Shown: positions 7,647 to 14,845 of the stretch, piece after piece
How the letters are laid out: each line of letters starts with the position of its first letter
Position numbering within the stretch: the first letter of the stretch is position 1
DNA from: an uncultured Lachnospiraceae bacterium
GTDB lineage: Bacteria; Bacillota; Clostridia; Lachnospirales; Lachnospiraceae
Assembly: GCA_910587295.1 (NCBI GenBank)
Contig: CAJULP010000073.1
Location: 1-14,845 of the forward strand
Length of the DNA stretch: 14,845 nucleotides
Direction of reading: 5' to 3'
Program-made: the position numbers and the translations under genes
Notes under the pieces: generated by a model
Seen by the model: the letters and a program-made list of their open reading frames with translations, nothing else
Told to the model about the DNA's origin: nothing
Databases searched by the model: none

Positions 7647-10600
7647 ATGAAGGGTCAGATCAGGGGGGAAAAATCGTTACAGCAAGTTGTGTATGTGCTG
7701 TTCCTGTTATCAGCTATCATCATTTTGTTCCAGTGGTATACCACGCGTAACAGGGAGCGGATTGAAGAGCGGAACAAGAATTACGCAGCGGATTCGGCAC
7801 AGCTTAAGGCGGTTCAGATAGACGGGGAATTAAGCAATGCGCTTAGCAGGATAGGTACTTACGCTTTTTTTGTGGAAGAAGGGTTAAGTGAGCCGGAGGT
7901 TTCTGCGCAGATGTTGAAAAAAATTGAAGACAGTTCTATGTTTGACACGGTCATGTTTACGGATAAAAACGGGATTGATCATGCTTCTGACGGACGGACA
8001 GCGGATGTGACAGAGCGTATGTTTTTTCAGGATGGCATGCTGGGAGGGAGCAACATTGAGATCATTTTTGATCCCCATCTTGCGGATGAGACGATGTCGT
8101 GCTTTTATGCGCCTATCCACTATGAGGGTGAAGTGATTGGCGTTTTAAGGGGGGCGTTTTTGGCGGAAGAGCATTTGCAGAGTATGTTAGCCACCACGTA
8201 TTTTGGTGAGGCGGCAGGAGTATTTTTGTGCACCTCGGAGGGAAGCGTAATCGCAAGCTCTAACGGCAGTGGGGTATATACAGGGAATCTGGTGGATGCG
8301 CTTATTTCTGATGGCGTGATTGATGAGGGAACGGCGGTAAAAGTAAAAGAAGTTTTTAAAAACGGCGGAAAAGGCGCTTTTGTCTGCGAGCCTGACTGTA
8401 AAACGGACAATATCTGCATAACATATTTGGATGATAATAATTTTGTACTGGTTCAGACATTTCCTAAGGACGTGACGCAGGAAATGATCCGGATTGAAAA
8501 CCTGATCGGAATCCAGCTGGAAGCTATTTTGATCGGACTGTTTGCCATGTATATTGTTATGCTGTTGATTCGGGCCAGACGGGAGAAGAAATTGCTGGAA
8601 GAGCAAAATCGGGAAATGGGGTATATTATTAATGGCGTCAGGACCCTGTTTAACCGTTTTACGGTGGTGAATCTTGAGACAGACACCTATCGGTATCTGG
8701 CAGGAACGAAACCGGAAAACAGTAATATTGCGGTGAGCGGCCCATATGAAGATCTGATAGAGCATTTATGCTCTATCATGATTGAAGAGACGGACCGCAG
8801 GGAGCTTGCGGAATCCATTTCCAGGGATGCGGTCATTGAGGCATTGGAATTTCAAAATGATATCAGGTTTGAAAGCCATGTACTTCGTGGCGGAAGCCCG
8901 GAGTGGGAACATGTAAATATCATTTGTCTGGAAAGGAAAGAGGGCAGGGCAAGCAAAATTTTATTTATACGTCAGAACGTGACGGAGTTAAAGAAAAAGG
9001 AAATGCAGATTCAGGCGGAAATGTCTCTTGCAAACCGGAAAGAGAGGCAGTATCGGATTGCGATCGCATCCAGTGCTTTCGGTACTTTTGAATTTAACCT
9101 GACAAAGGATCTGATTGAAAATGATGTTGTGCGTATCATAGACGGGCAGCAGGTTTCTCTGCTTGAAAGGGCAGGGCTGAAAGCGCCGTGCAAAGCATCT
9201 GAATGTTTTGAGAGGTGGAAGAAATTCGTCCTTGACGAGTCGAAAAAGGAATTTAGCCAGGTAGTAAATATAGATTATTTAAAAGAACGTTATGAGCAGG
9301 GCGATGCGGAAGTGGATGTTGATTACTGGGGCATGGAAGCCGGCGGAGAGCAGATGTGTGTCCGCCAGTCGTTTGTCATGACACAGGATAATGACACCGA
9401 TGATATCATGGTCATGGTAGTGTCAAAGGAAATAACGGAACAGGTTAAAAAGCAACGGGAGCAGACCCAGGCGCTGCAGGATGCATTGCTGCAGGCACAG
9501 CATGCCAACAAGGCGAAATCAACCTTCCTTTCCAATATGTCCCATGATATCAGGACTCCGATGAATGCCATTATCGGCTTTACGACCATTGCGGTCAGCC
9601 ATATTGACAATAAGGATCAGGTCAGGGAGTGCCTGCAGAAAGTGCTCTCATCCAGTAACCATTTGCTCAGCCTTATTAATGATATTCTGGACATGAGCCG
9701 GATTGAAAGCGGAAGGGTGCAGATTAAGGAGCAGGAGTGCAATATTTCCGAGATCATGCATAACCTTGTGAATATCATTCAGCCGCAGGTAAAGGCAAAA
9801 CAGTTAGAGTTGTTTATTGACACGTTTGAAGTGGTAAACGAAGACGTGATAGCGGATGCGCTTAAGTTAAATCAGGTATTTATCAATCTTTTGAGCAATG
9901 CCGTGAAATATACGCCTGCAGGCGGCACAGTCACATTCCGCATTATGCAAAAGACAACGTTCCGCCATGGATATGGGGATTACATTTTTACTATAAAGGA
10001 TAACGGGATTGGCATGTCACCGGAATTTGTGGAGCATATTTTTGAACCTTTTGAAAGGGAGACGACGGTAACACAATCCGGTATCCAGGGTACCGGGCTG
10101 GGGATGGCGATTACCAAGAACATCATTGAAATGATGAGCGGAACCATTAAAGTGGAAAGCGAGATGGGCAAAGGCAGCACCTTTACCGTAGAACTCAGTT
10201 TGAAACTGCAGGATGTGGAAAAGAATGCGGAGCAGATTAAGGAATTACACGGTCTTCGGGCACTGGTGGTGGATGATGATTTTAATATCTGTGACAGTGT
10301 TAGTAAGATGTTAAAGCAGCTTGGCATGCGCGCGGAATGGACCACTTCCGGCAGGGAGGCAGCATATCGTGCCAAGATTGCCTATGAAGAAGGGGATTCT
10401 TACCATACCTATATTATTGACTGGCAGATGCCGGAAACCAGCGGGATAGAGACTGCAAGAAAGATCCGAAATGCAGTGGGAGAAGAAGCGCCGATCATTA
10501 TCCTGACGGCATATGACTGGACGGATATTGAAGAAGATGCGCGGGCGGCGGGAGTCACTGCTTTTTGTGCAAAACCGCTTTTTATGTCGGATTTAAAATC

Positions 10601-11054
10601 TGCGCTGCTGGCGGCAAATGACCTGATCGGCAGTGAAGAAAAGAAAGCGGCTTGGACGCTGGCTGACTTTACCGGGAAACGGGTTCTGCTGGTGGAAGAT
10701 ATTGAGCTGAACCGTGAGATTGCGGAAGTAATTTTGCTAGAAGCAGGATTTGAGGTTGAGACTGCTCCTGATGGAACAGACGCAGTGGAAATGGTGAAAA
10801 AATCTGATGAATATTATTACGACGCAATTCTGATGGATGTTCAGATGCCGATCATGGATGGCTACGAGGCAACAAGGACGATCAGGGCGATGCGCAGGGA
10901 AGACGTGAAAACACTGCCCATCATTGCAATGACTGCCAATGCCCTTGAGGAAGATAAGGAAGCCGCACTTAAAAACGGGATGAACGCCCATATTGCAAAG
11001 CCATTGGATATGGATGTGTTTATAGGAGTGCTTAGTCAGTTCCTTAAAGGGTAA
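7647..11054 (+). CDS. Cache/PAS hybrid sensor histidine kinase with two receiver domains
   Basis: This is a membrane hybrid kinase of 1135 aa. A first helix (about 13-30), an extracellular Cache-like domain (about 31-290) and a second helix (293-308) are followed by two PAS-like regions (about 325-450 and 465-595). A coiled linker leads to HisKA with H633 in SNMSHDIRTP and HATPase_c with N747/N751, DNGIGM (785-790) and GTGLGM. Receiver 1 has a DDD acidic cluster and D925 in IIDWQMPETSG. Receiver 2 has D1064 in LMDVQMPIMDG. Both retain the lysine before proline (CAKPL, IAKPL). No HPt domain is present. Its kinase core and last receiver closely resemble those of the preceding hybrid kinase, so the two are paralogues with different sensors. 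AAGGAGG 9 bp upstream fixes the start. It is the first gene of an operon that runs to about 13817. The PAS assignments are by fold-like pattern only and are less certain. Confidence 0.92.
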   Translation: MKGQIRGEKSLQQVVYVLFLLSAIIILFQWYTTRNRERIEERNKNYAADSAQLKAVQIDGELSNALSRIGTYAFFVEEGLSEPEVSAQMLKKIEDSSMFDTVMFTDKNGIDHASDGRTADVTERMFFQDGMLGGSNIEIIFDPHLADETMSCFYAPIHYEGEVIGVLRGAFLAEEHLQSMLATTYFGEAAGVFLCTSEGSVIASSNGSGVYTGNLVDALISDGVIDEGTAVKVKEVFKNGGKGAFVCEPDCKTDNICITYLDDNNFVLVQTFPKDVTQEMIRIENLIGIQLEAILIGLFAMYIVMLLIRARREKKLLEEQNREMGYIINGVRTLFNRFTVVNLETDTYRYLAGTKPENSNIAVSGPYEDLIEHLCSIMIEETDRRELAESISRDAVIEALEFQNDIRFESHVLRGGSPEWEHVNIICLERKEGRASKILFIRQNVTELKKKEMQIQAEMSLANRKERQYRIAIASSAFGTFEFNLTKDLIENDVVRIIDGQQVSLLERAGLKAPCKASECFERWKKFVLDESKKEFSQVVNIDYLKERYEQGDAEVDVDYWGMEAGGEQMCVRQSFVMTQDNDTDDIMVMVVSKEITEQVKKQREQTQALQDALLQAQHANKAKSTFLSNMSHDIRTPMNAIIGFTTIAVSHIDNKDQVRECLQKVLSSSNHLLSLINDILDMSRIESGRVQIKEQECNISEIMHNLVNIIQPQVKAKQLELFIDTFEVVNEDVIADALKLNQVFINLLSNAVKYTPAGGTVTFRIMQKTTFRHGYGDYIFTIKDNGIGMSPEFVEHIFEPFERETTVTQSGIQGTGLGMAITKNIIEMMSGTIKVESEMGKGSTFTVELSLKLQDVEKNAEQIKELHGLRALVVDDDFNICDSVSKMLKQLGMRAEWTTSGREAAYRAKIAYEEGDSYHTYIIDWQMPETSGIETARKIRNAVGEEAPIIILTAYDWTDIEEDARAAGVTAFCAKPLFMSDLKSALLAANDLIGSEEKKAAWTLADFTGKRVLLVEDIELNREIAEVILLEAGFEVETAPDGTDAVEMVKKSDEYYYDAILMDVQMPIMDGYEATRTIRAMRREDVKTLPIIAMTANALEEDKEAALKNGMNAHIAKPLDMDVFIGVLSQFLKG

Positions 11055-11087
11055 TACGGATAAAACGAAAAAGAGGCGGGGCGTGTT

Positions 11088-12338
11088 ATGGAATTAAAAG
11101 AAAAAGTACAAGTTATCATGGAGCGGGCGGTGGAAAACTGCGAGGTGGCAGGTGTAAACCTGTTAGTGGAACAGGACGGGAAGGAGCTTTGCTATGCCCA
11201 GGCGGGGTTAGCGGACAGGGAAAGTCACCGTCCAATGGACAGGGATAGTATCCTGCGGCTTTATTCCCAGACCAAGCCCATTGCGGCAGCGGCAGCAATG
11301 ATCCTGATGGAGAGAGGGCTTTTGGATTTGTGCCAGCCGGTTTCCGATTTTCTCCCTTCCTACGCAAACCAGGATTACTGTCTGGAAGAAGGGAATATAG
11401 GGGAGGACGCTGCCGGCGGGTCACTGAAATGTCCTGCAGGCAAGGAAGCTTTGGCAGCGGAAACAAGACAGGCTGTGCAGCCTGTGCGTGTGTGCGATCT
11501 GCTAAATATGACCTCAGGGCTTGTATATCCGGATGAGACCACAATGGCCGGAAAACAGGCGGACACAGTATTTAAGGAGATTGACAGAAGGCTTTATACG
11601 GATAAAGCGATGACGACCAGGGAGATAGCGGATGCGTTAGGAAACTGTGCGCTTGCCTTTGAACCCGGCAGCTCCTGGCGTTATGGAACCTCGGCAGATG
11701 TGTTAGGGGCTGTGGTGGAAGCGGTTTCCGGCATGAAGTTTGGGGAATTTCTGGAAAAGGAGCTGTTTGGGCCGCTTAAGATGAAGGATACCGCTTTTTG
11801 GGTGCCGGAGGAAAAGCAGGGCCGTCTGGCCAGCGTCTATGAGACAGTCAGGGAGAATGGGAGAGACACCCTGATAAAGTATGAAGGGAATAATCTGGGA
11901 ATCCGTATCCGTATGGATATGCCGCCGGCATTTGAATCCGGCGGGGCGGGGTTAGCATCCACGCTGGATGATTATATGCGGTTTGCAAAGATGCTGATGC
12001 TTGGCGGTACATTGGACGGCGTACGCATCTTACAGCCTGCCACGGTGAATTATCTGACTGGCGGAGAACTGATGGGGCATCAACAGGCGGCTTTTGATCA
12101 ATGGATCGGATTGTCAGGTTTCAGCTATGGAAATCTCATGAGGGTTTGTAAATGGCCGGCTCGGGCGGACTACATTGCCTGTCAGGGAGAATATGGATGG
12201 GATGGCTGGCTTGGGGCATATTTTGCCAATTTCCCTAAAGAAAAACTGACGATCCTGATGGGGGCACAAAAGAAAGATGCCGGTACTTTTACTTTAACGA
12301 GGAAACTGCGTACGGCAGTGCTTACGGAGTTGCTTTAA
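11088..12338 (+). CDS. Serine hydrolase of the beta-lactamase / EstB family
   Basis: The 416-aa protein has the class C beta-lactamase-like fold used by esterases, D-aminopeptidases and transesterases. The nucleophile motif is SQTK, with S60 and K63. The second catalytic element is Y199 in WRYGTSADVLG. The third position, KTG in true beta-lactamases, is replaced by a WDGW stretch (371-374, in YGWDGWLG), a pattern typical of EstB-like esterases rather than antibiotic-hydrolysing enzymes. No signal peptide or membrane helix is visible, so it should be cytosolic. The start follows a purine-rich GAGGCGGGG site. It lies 33 bp after the hybrid kinase and 10 bp before the LytTR regulator, with no terminator or clear promoter, so it is probably co-transcribed with signalling genes. 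Substrate is unknown, and a role in making, modifying or degrading a signal is only a possibility. Confidence 0.88.
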   Translation: MELKEKVQVIMERAVENCEVAGVNLLVEQDGKELCYAQAGLADRESHRPMDRDSILRLYSQTKPIAAAAAMILMERGLLDLCQPVSDFLPSYANQDYCLEEGNIGEDAAGGSLKCPAGKEALAAETRQAVQPVRVCDLLNMTSGLVYPDETTMAGKQADTVFKEIDRRLYTDKAMTTREIADALGNCALAFEPGSSWRYGTSADVLGAVVEAVSGMKFGEFLEKELFGPLKMKDTAFWVPEEKQGRLASVYETVRENGRDTLIKYEGNNLGIRIRMDMPPAFESGGAGLASTLDDYMRFAKMLMLGGTLDGVRILQPATVNYLTGGELMGHQQAAFDQWIGLSGFSYGNLMRVCKWPARADYIACQGEYGWDGWLGAYFANFPKEKLTILMGAQKKDAGTFTLTRKLRTAVLTELL

Positions 12339-12348
12339 ACGGAGTTGG

Positions 12349-13092
12349 ATGATGCGTATTGCGGTATGTGACGATGAGGAGGCACAAAGACAACTGATAG
12401 CAAAGTATCTGCAGGAATGGTCGCTGCAGAGGAAACGGCCGGTGGAGATCCTTACTTTTTCCGGAGGAGAGGATTTTTTGTTCCAATGGGAAGACGACAA
12501 AGCCTTTGATCTTCTTGTTTTGGATATTGAAATGGGGGCCGTTAACGGGGTGAAGCTTGCAGAAACGGTGAGGAAGGAAAACGAAGATATCCCGATTTTG
12601 TTTATCACCGGATACGATACATATATGGCAAGAGGATATGAGGTCGCAGCCATACAGTACCTGTTAAAGCCCATGTACAAAGATAAGCTGTTTGTCGTGA
12701 TGGACAAGCTGCTAAAGGGCAGGAAACCGGAAGAAAAATTTACGTTTCAGACAGAAGAAGGGGTATTGCTTCTGGGTTCTTCGGAGATCTGGTTCGTGGA
12801 GGCAGCCGGGCATTATTGTATCCTGCGCGGGGCGAAGGGGGAATATCAGATACGGCATTCAATCACGGATCTTGTAAGGATGACAAAAGGGCGGAAAGAG
12901 TTTGTCAGGTGCCATCGTTCCTTTTTGGTGAACCTGATGTATATTTCGGCGATCACCAAGACAGAGATCGTGATGGATGACCAGAAGCGTCTGCCCATAA
13001 GCCGCGGCGCCGCAAAATCGGTGAATGAAGCTTTCATCCGAAACTACGGCCTGGCAGGGAACCAAAAAGATGATGGAGACGGCAGAGCATGA
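12349..13092 (+). CDS. LytTR-family response regulator (AgrA/LytR-like)
   Basis: This is a cytoplasmic response regulator of 247 aa. A receiver domain (about 1-122) shows the acidic pair in AVCDDEE, phospho-acceptor D59 in LVLDIEMG and K107 in LLKPMYK. A LytTR DNA-binding domain (about 135-242) follows, with the characteristic VRCHRSFLVNL stretch and LPISRG near the end. Two adjacent ATGs occur at 12349 and 12352. The second is better spaced from the GGAG at 12341-12344 (7 bp against 4), so the true product may be 246 aa. The downstream kinase gene overlaps it by 4 bp, which marks a cognate pair. In the family such regulators control virulence, bacteriocin or peptide-signalling genes, but the target here is unknown. 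No quorum peptide gene is seen next to it. Confidence 0.92.
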   Translation: MMRIAVCDDEEAQRQLIAKYLQEWSLQRKRPVEILTFSGGEDFLFQWEDDKAFDLLVLDIEMGAVNGVKLAETVRKENEDIPILFITGYDTYMARGYEVAAIQYLLKPMYKDKLFVVMDKLLKGRKPEEKFTFQTEEGVLLLGSSEIWFVEAAGHYCILRGAKGEYQIRHSITDLVRMTKGRKEFVRCHRSFLVNLMYISAITKTEIVMDDQKRLPISRGAAKSVNEAFIRNYGLAGNQKDDGDGRA

Positions 13093-13817
13093 TTTTAAAG
13101 ATTGTAATTGTCTTAATTTCAATTCTGGTCATTCTTGTGAACTTATTGCTTTGGTGGCGGTTCCTTCCCAGAATTGTGGATAAAAGAATTTCCCGTTTCC
13201 AGAGTGATCTTGTGAGTAAGTACTATGATGAGATCGAGGTCATGTACCGGAAAATGCGGGGATGGCGGCATGACTACCACAATCATATCCAGGTATTAAA
13301 GGCGAATTTAAGCCTTGACCAAATGGAACAGGCAATGGATTATCTGGACAGGCTGGAAAAGGACCTTTCTTCGGTGGATACCTGCCTGCGGACCGGCAAT
13401 GTGATGGTGGACGCAATTTTAAACAGTAAGCTGTCTTTGATCCAGGAGAAACAGATTGCGGTGGATGCCACTGCGATCGTTCCACAGGACATTGCAATTT
13501 CGGGAATTGATTTATCAATTCTGATCGGTAATCTGCTGGACAACGCCATGGAAGGATGTATGCGCGTTCCCGAAGAAAAAGACCGTTTTATCCGGATTTA
13601 TGTGGATATCGTAAAAATGCAATTATATATATCAGTAACAAATTCTATGAAAGGGCCGGGAAAAAAGGCCGGAGGGCAGTTTGTGTCGGATAAACCGGGA
13701 TCCCATGGTTTCGGTCTGGTCCGTATTGACAGCATTGTTGCAAAATATCATGGTTATTTGAACCGACAGACGGAAAACGGTGTGTTTGCAACGGAAGTAA
13801 TGCTGCCATTACTATAG
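13089..13817 (+). CDS. GHKL sensor kinase (AgrC-like) with a single membrane helix
   Basis: The 242-aa protein has one N-terminal membrane helix (about 3-24), a dimerisation/phospho-acceptor region with H61 in GWRHDYHNH and a GHKL ATPase domain. The ATPase domain shows N148 and N152 in GNLLDNAMEG and the glycine box GSHGFGL (204-210). The H-box and ATPase type are those of AgrC/CitA-like kinases. AgrC-type sensors usually carry five to seven membrane helices and are about 400 aa or more. This one lacks any such sensor, so it must respond through its helix, a partner protein or a cytoplasmic cue. Its ATG overlaps the stop of the LytTR regulator by 4 bp. A terminator 23 bp after the stop ends the operon. 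Key ATPase residues are present, so I expect an active kinase. Confidence 0.88.
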   Translation: MILKIVIVLISILVILVNLLLWWRFLPRIVDKRISRFQSDLVSKYYDEIEVMYRKMRGWRHDYHNHIQVLKANLSLDQMEQAMDYLDRLEKDLSSVDTCLRTGNVMVDAILNSKLSLIQEKQIAVDATAIVPQDIAISGIDLSILIGNLLDNAMEGCMRVPEEKDRFIRIYVDIVKMQLYISVTNSMKGPGKKAGGQFVSDKPGSHGFGLVRIDSIVAKYHGYLNRQTENGVFATEVMLPLL

Positions 13818-13839
13818 TAAGCGTATAAATGGAAAATGC

Positions 13840-13881
13840 AATTCGTGCACGGGGGAAGGTTATTCGTGCACGGATTTTTTT
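13840..13881 (+). terminator. Rho-independent terminator with paired CGTGCACG palindromes
   Basis: Two copies of the self-complementary octamer CGTGCACG (13844-13851 and 13865-13872) pair to form a stem. AATT before the first pairs with GATT after the second (one G-T wobble), giving about 12 bp around a 13-base loop. Seven T residues (13875-13881) follow. It closes the operon ending at 13817. The copies also form a direct repeat of ATTCGTGCACGG, so a protein-binding role is conceivable. Confidence 0.82.
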
Positions 13882-13895
13882 GTATATGGGTTTTG

Positions 13896-13929
13896 TGATA
13901 TGATGGCTTTGCAAAAGGCATGGAGGAGG
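13896..13929 (+). promoter_or_regulatory. Extended -10 promoter and ribosome site of the ABC exporter remnant
   Basis: TGATATGAT (13896-13904) is an extended -10 element. The -35 region overlaps the T-run of the preceding terminator and is poor. AGGAGG at 13924-13929 lies 5 bp before ATG 13935. An upstream in-frame ATG at 13920 would place the ribosome site inside the coding region, so 13935 is preferred. Confidence 0.55.
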
Positions 13930-13934
13930 TCGCA

Positions 13935-14706
13935 ATGAAAAACTCAAAAGCGGATGTTTTAAAAAATTACGGGTGGTTCCATAATGTTTTTTATAATATG
14001 AAATCCACCAGGGCATGGGATAAGAAGCTGTTTTATGCCCAGATTCTGTCAATTGTTCCCAGTATTGCCGGTACATACTTTGGAGTGCTTTTGCCGGCGG
14101 AAATGGTACGGGGGCTGGAAAATCATTGGAACATTGGTCCTTTGCTGTTTTACATTTTTTTATTGGCTTTGGGAGTGGGGATTGCCCAGATATTAGACGA
14201 GACAGCAAGAGGCTATATATGGGGGAGCGGGGATAAAATGCCCCTTTACTATGAAAAGCTCTGTTATCACAAGATCATGAGACTTGATTATGACAGGCTG
14301 GAGGATCCGGAGTGCGGGAAGCTGATCGGGAACATATGGAATGTGCTGCGCAGCAGTTATGGATTCCGGGATTCTATGCTGGCGATTCTTATAGGGTCAG
14401 TCAATCTGCTGAGCGTGATCTGGTATGGCTTGATGATTGGTCAGAAAAATCTGCTTATTATTTTCATTGTCGTCATCAATGCCATCATCAGTATGAAGTT
14501 ATTGTCCTGGGCAAGGAAAAAGCATGCAAAGCTTCATGAGGAAATTGGCGTTTACACAAAAGAATCCGCCTATATCAGCAAGCAGGCTATGGATAGGGCG
14601 GTTGGAAAAGACATTCCCTGTCCGTAATTTCAGAAAAGAACAATATTTTGCACTGATATCTGTTCTGTTTCAGGACACAACACTGCTGCCTACAACTTTG
14701 GATTAG
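13935..14706 (+). pseudogene. ABC exporter remnant: membrane domain fused out of frame to a nucleotide-binding domain fragment
   Basis: The intact part (13935-14627, about 230 codons) encodes the front of an ABC_membrane domain with about four helices (near residues 32-50, 70-88, 150-170 and 175-192) and ends in KESAYISKQAMDRAVGKDI, a conserved cytoplasmic-loop segment. The frame then runs into PCP and a stop at 14625-14627. In the +1 frame, 14617-14703 encodes PVRNFRKEQYFALISVLFQD followed by TTLLPTTLD and a TAG. This is the Q-loop region of an ABC ATPase domain. Helices 5-6, the linker and Walker A are missing between the two parts, and the signature motif, Walker B and the rest are missing after. 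Full-length relatives are about 580-600 aa with both domains in one chain. The internal loss is roughly 190 codons and a second loss removes the end. The protein cannot hydrolyse ATP. The promoter and ribosome site survive, so a short membrane peptide may still be made. Confidence 0.85.
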
Positions 14707-14766
14707 GTGTTAGTCAGAAAATGGGGTGATGGATTTTTAAAGTCCAGATTATAGGACATCAAATTT

Positions 14767-14784
14767 GTTATCATAGAGTTATCA
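14767..14784 (+). repeat. GTTATCA direct repeat upstream of the last gene, possible operator
   Basis: GTTATCA occurs at 14767-14773 and 14778-14784, an 11-bp period that places both copies on the same face of the helix. It lies 20-40 bp before the start at 14805, where a regulator or RNA polymerase would bind; TATCAT (14769-14774) could be a -10 box. Chance is not excluded. Confidence 0.35.
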
Positions 14785-14804
14785 AACAGAAAAGGATGAC
14801 TACT

Positions 14805-14845
14805 ATGAGTAACAATAACCGCATTAAACTGACCAATATTATTGC
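14805..14845 (+). CDS. Start of an unidentified gene, possibly a TetR-type regulator (partial)
   Basis: ATG at 14805 follows an AAAGGATG ribosome site (14791-14798). The frame stays open for 13 codons to the window edge, reading MSNNNRIKLTNII. A short polar start followed by a helix of the type RIKLTNII is common at the N-terminus of TetR/AcrR regulators, which often sit beside ABC exporters. The visible sequence is too short to assign a family with any confidence. Confidence 0.45.
   Translation, partial: MSNNNRIKLTNII

Noticed and set aside
8187..8765. 192-codon minus-strand open frame
   Set aside because: It is antisense to the Cache/PAS hybrid kinase, with low-information translation and no supporting start signals.
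11088..12338. True beta-lactamase (antibiotic resistance)
   Set aside because: There is no signal peptide, and the KTG motif is replaced by a WDGW stretch typical of EstB-like hydrolases.
13920..13934. Upstream ATG at 13920 as the start of the ABC exporter
   Set aside because: The AGGAGG ribosome site at 13924-13929 is ideally placed for ATG 13935 and would lie inside the gene if 13920 were used.
13645..14208. 187-codon minus-strand open frame
   Set aside because: It runs antisense across the end of the GHKL kinase, a terminator and the ABC gene start, so it would span a transcription boundary of well-supported genes.

Overview
The window most resembles a gut-type Firmicute of class Clostridia, probably Lachnospiraceae. 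This is inferred from strong AGGAGG-type ribosome sites, moderate GC with AT-rich promoters, a YesM/YesN pair, hybrid kinases with Gram-positive-style promoters, and a LytTR regulator paired with a GHKL kinase. No rRNA or other taxonomic marker is present, so the assignment is an inference. Apart from one partial gene at the left edge, every gene lies on the + strand.

Layout. Positions 1-65 hold the start of a divergent minus-strand gene. Positions 111-3151 hold a YesM-type sensor kinase and a YesN-type AraC response regulator that overlap by 4 bp. The kinase lacks the first transmembrane helix and the front of its sensor domain, and the frame is closed by a stop at 108-110. Positions 3222-4613 encode asparaginyl-tRNA synthetase (asnS), followed by a clear terminator and then three tandem small hairpins. 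Positions 4771-7566 encode a BvgS-like hybrid kinase with two extracellular solute-binding domains. A good sigma-A promoter at 7576-7604 then starts what looks like one operon: a Cache/PAS hybrid kinase with two receiver domains (7647-11054), a cytosolic serine hydrolase of the beta-lactamase/EstB fold (11088-12338), a LytTR response regulator (12349-13092) and a one-helix GHKL kinase (13089-13817). It ends at a terminator at 13840-13881. The last part holds a decayed ABC exporter (13935-14706) with a large internal deletion, then the first codons of another gene at 14805.

How the genes work together. Outside asnS and the hydrolase the window is almost entirely signal transduction: four histidine kinases, four receiver domains (two in free-standing regulators with DNA-binding outputs, plus those in the hybrids) and no HPt domain. 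The YesM/YesN pair normally controls carbohydrate uptake genes, which fits the possible permease diverging at the left edge. The two hybrid kinases are related to each other in their catalytic and C-terminal receiver parts and lack an obvious output, so a separate HPt or regulator elsewhere is needed. The LytTR/GHKL pair resembles AgrA/AgrC but has no AgrB/AgrD-type genes nearby and almost no sensor.

Two gene-decay events, the 5'-truncated YesM kinase and the internally deleted ABC exporter, flank the intact genes. I do not see a clear novel defence or biosynthetic system. The most unusual points are the hybrid kinase/hydrolase/LytTR operon, the tandem hairpin block after asnS, and the two broken genes.
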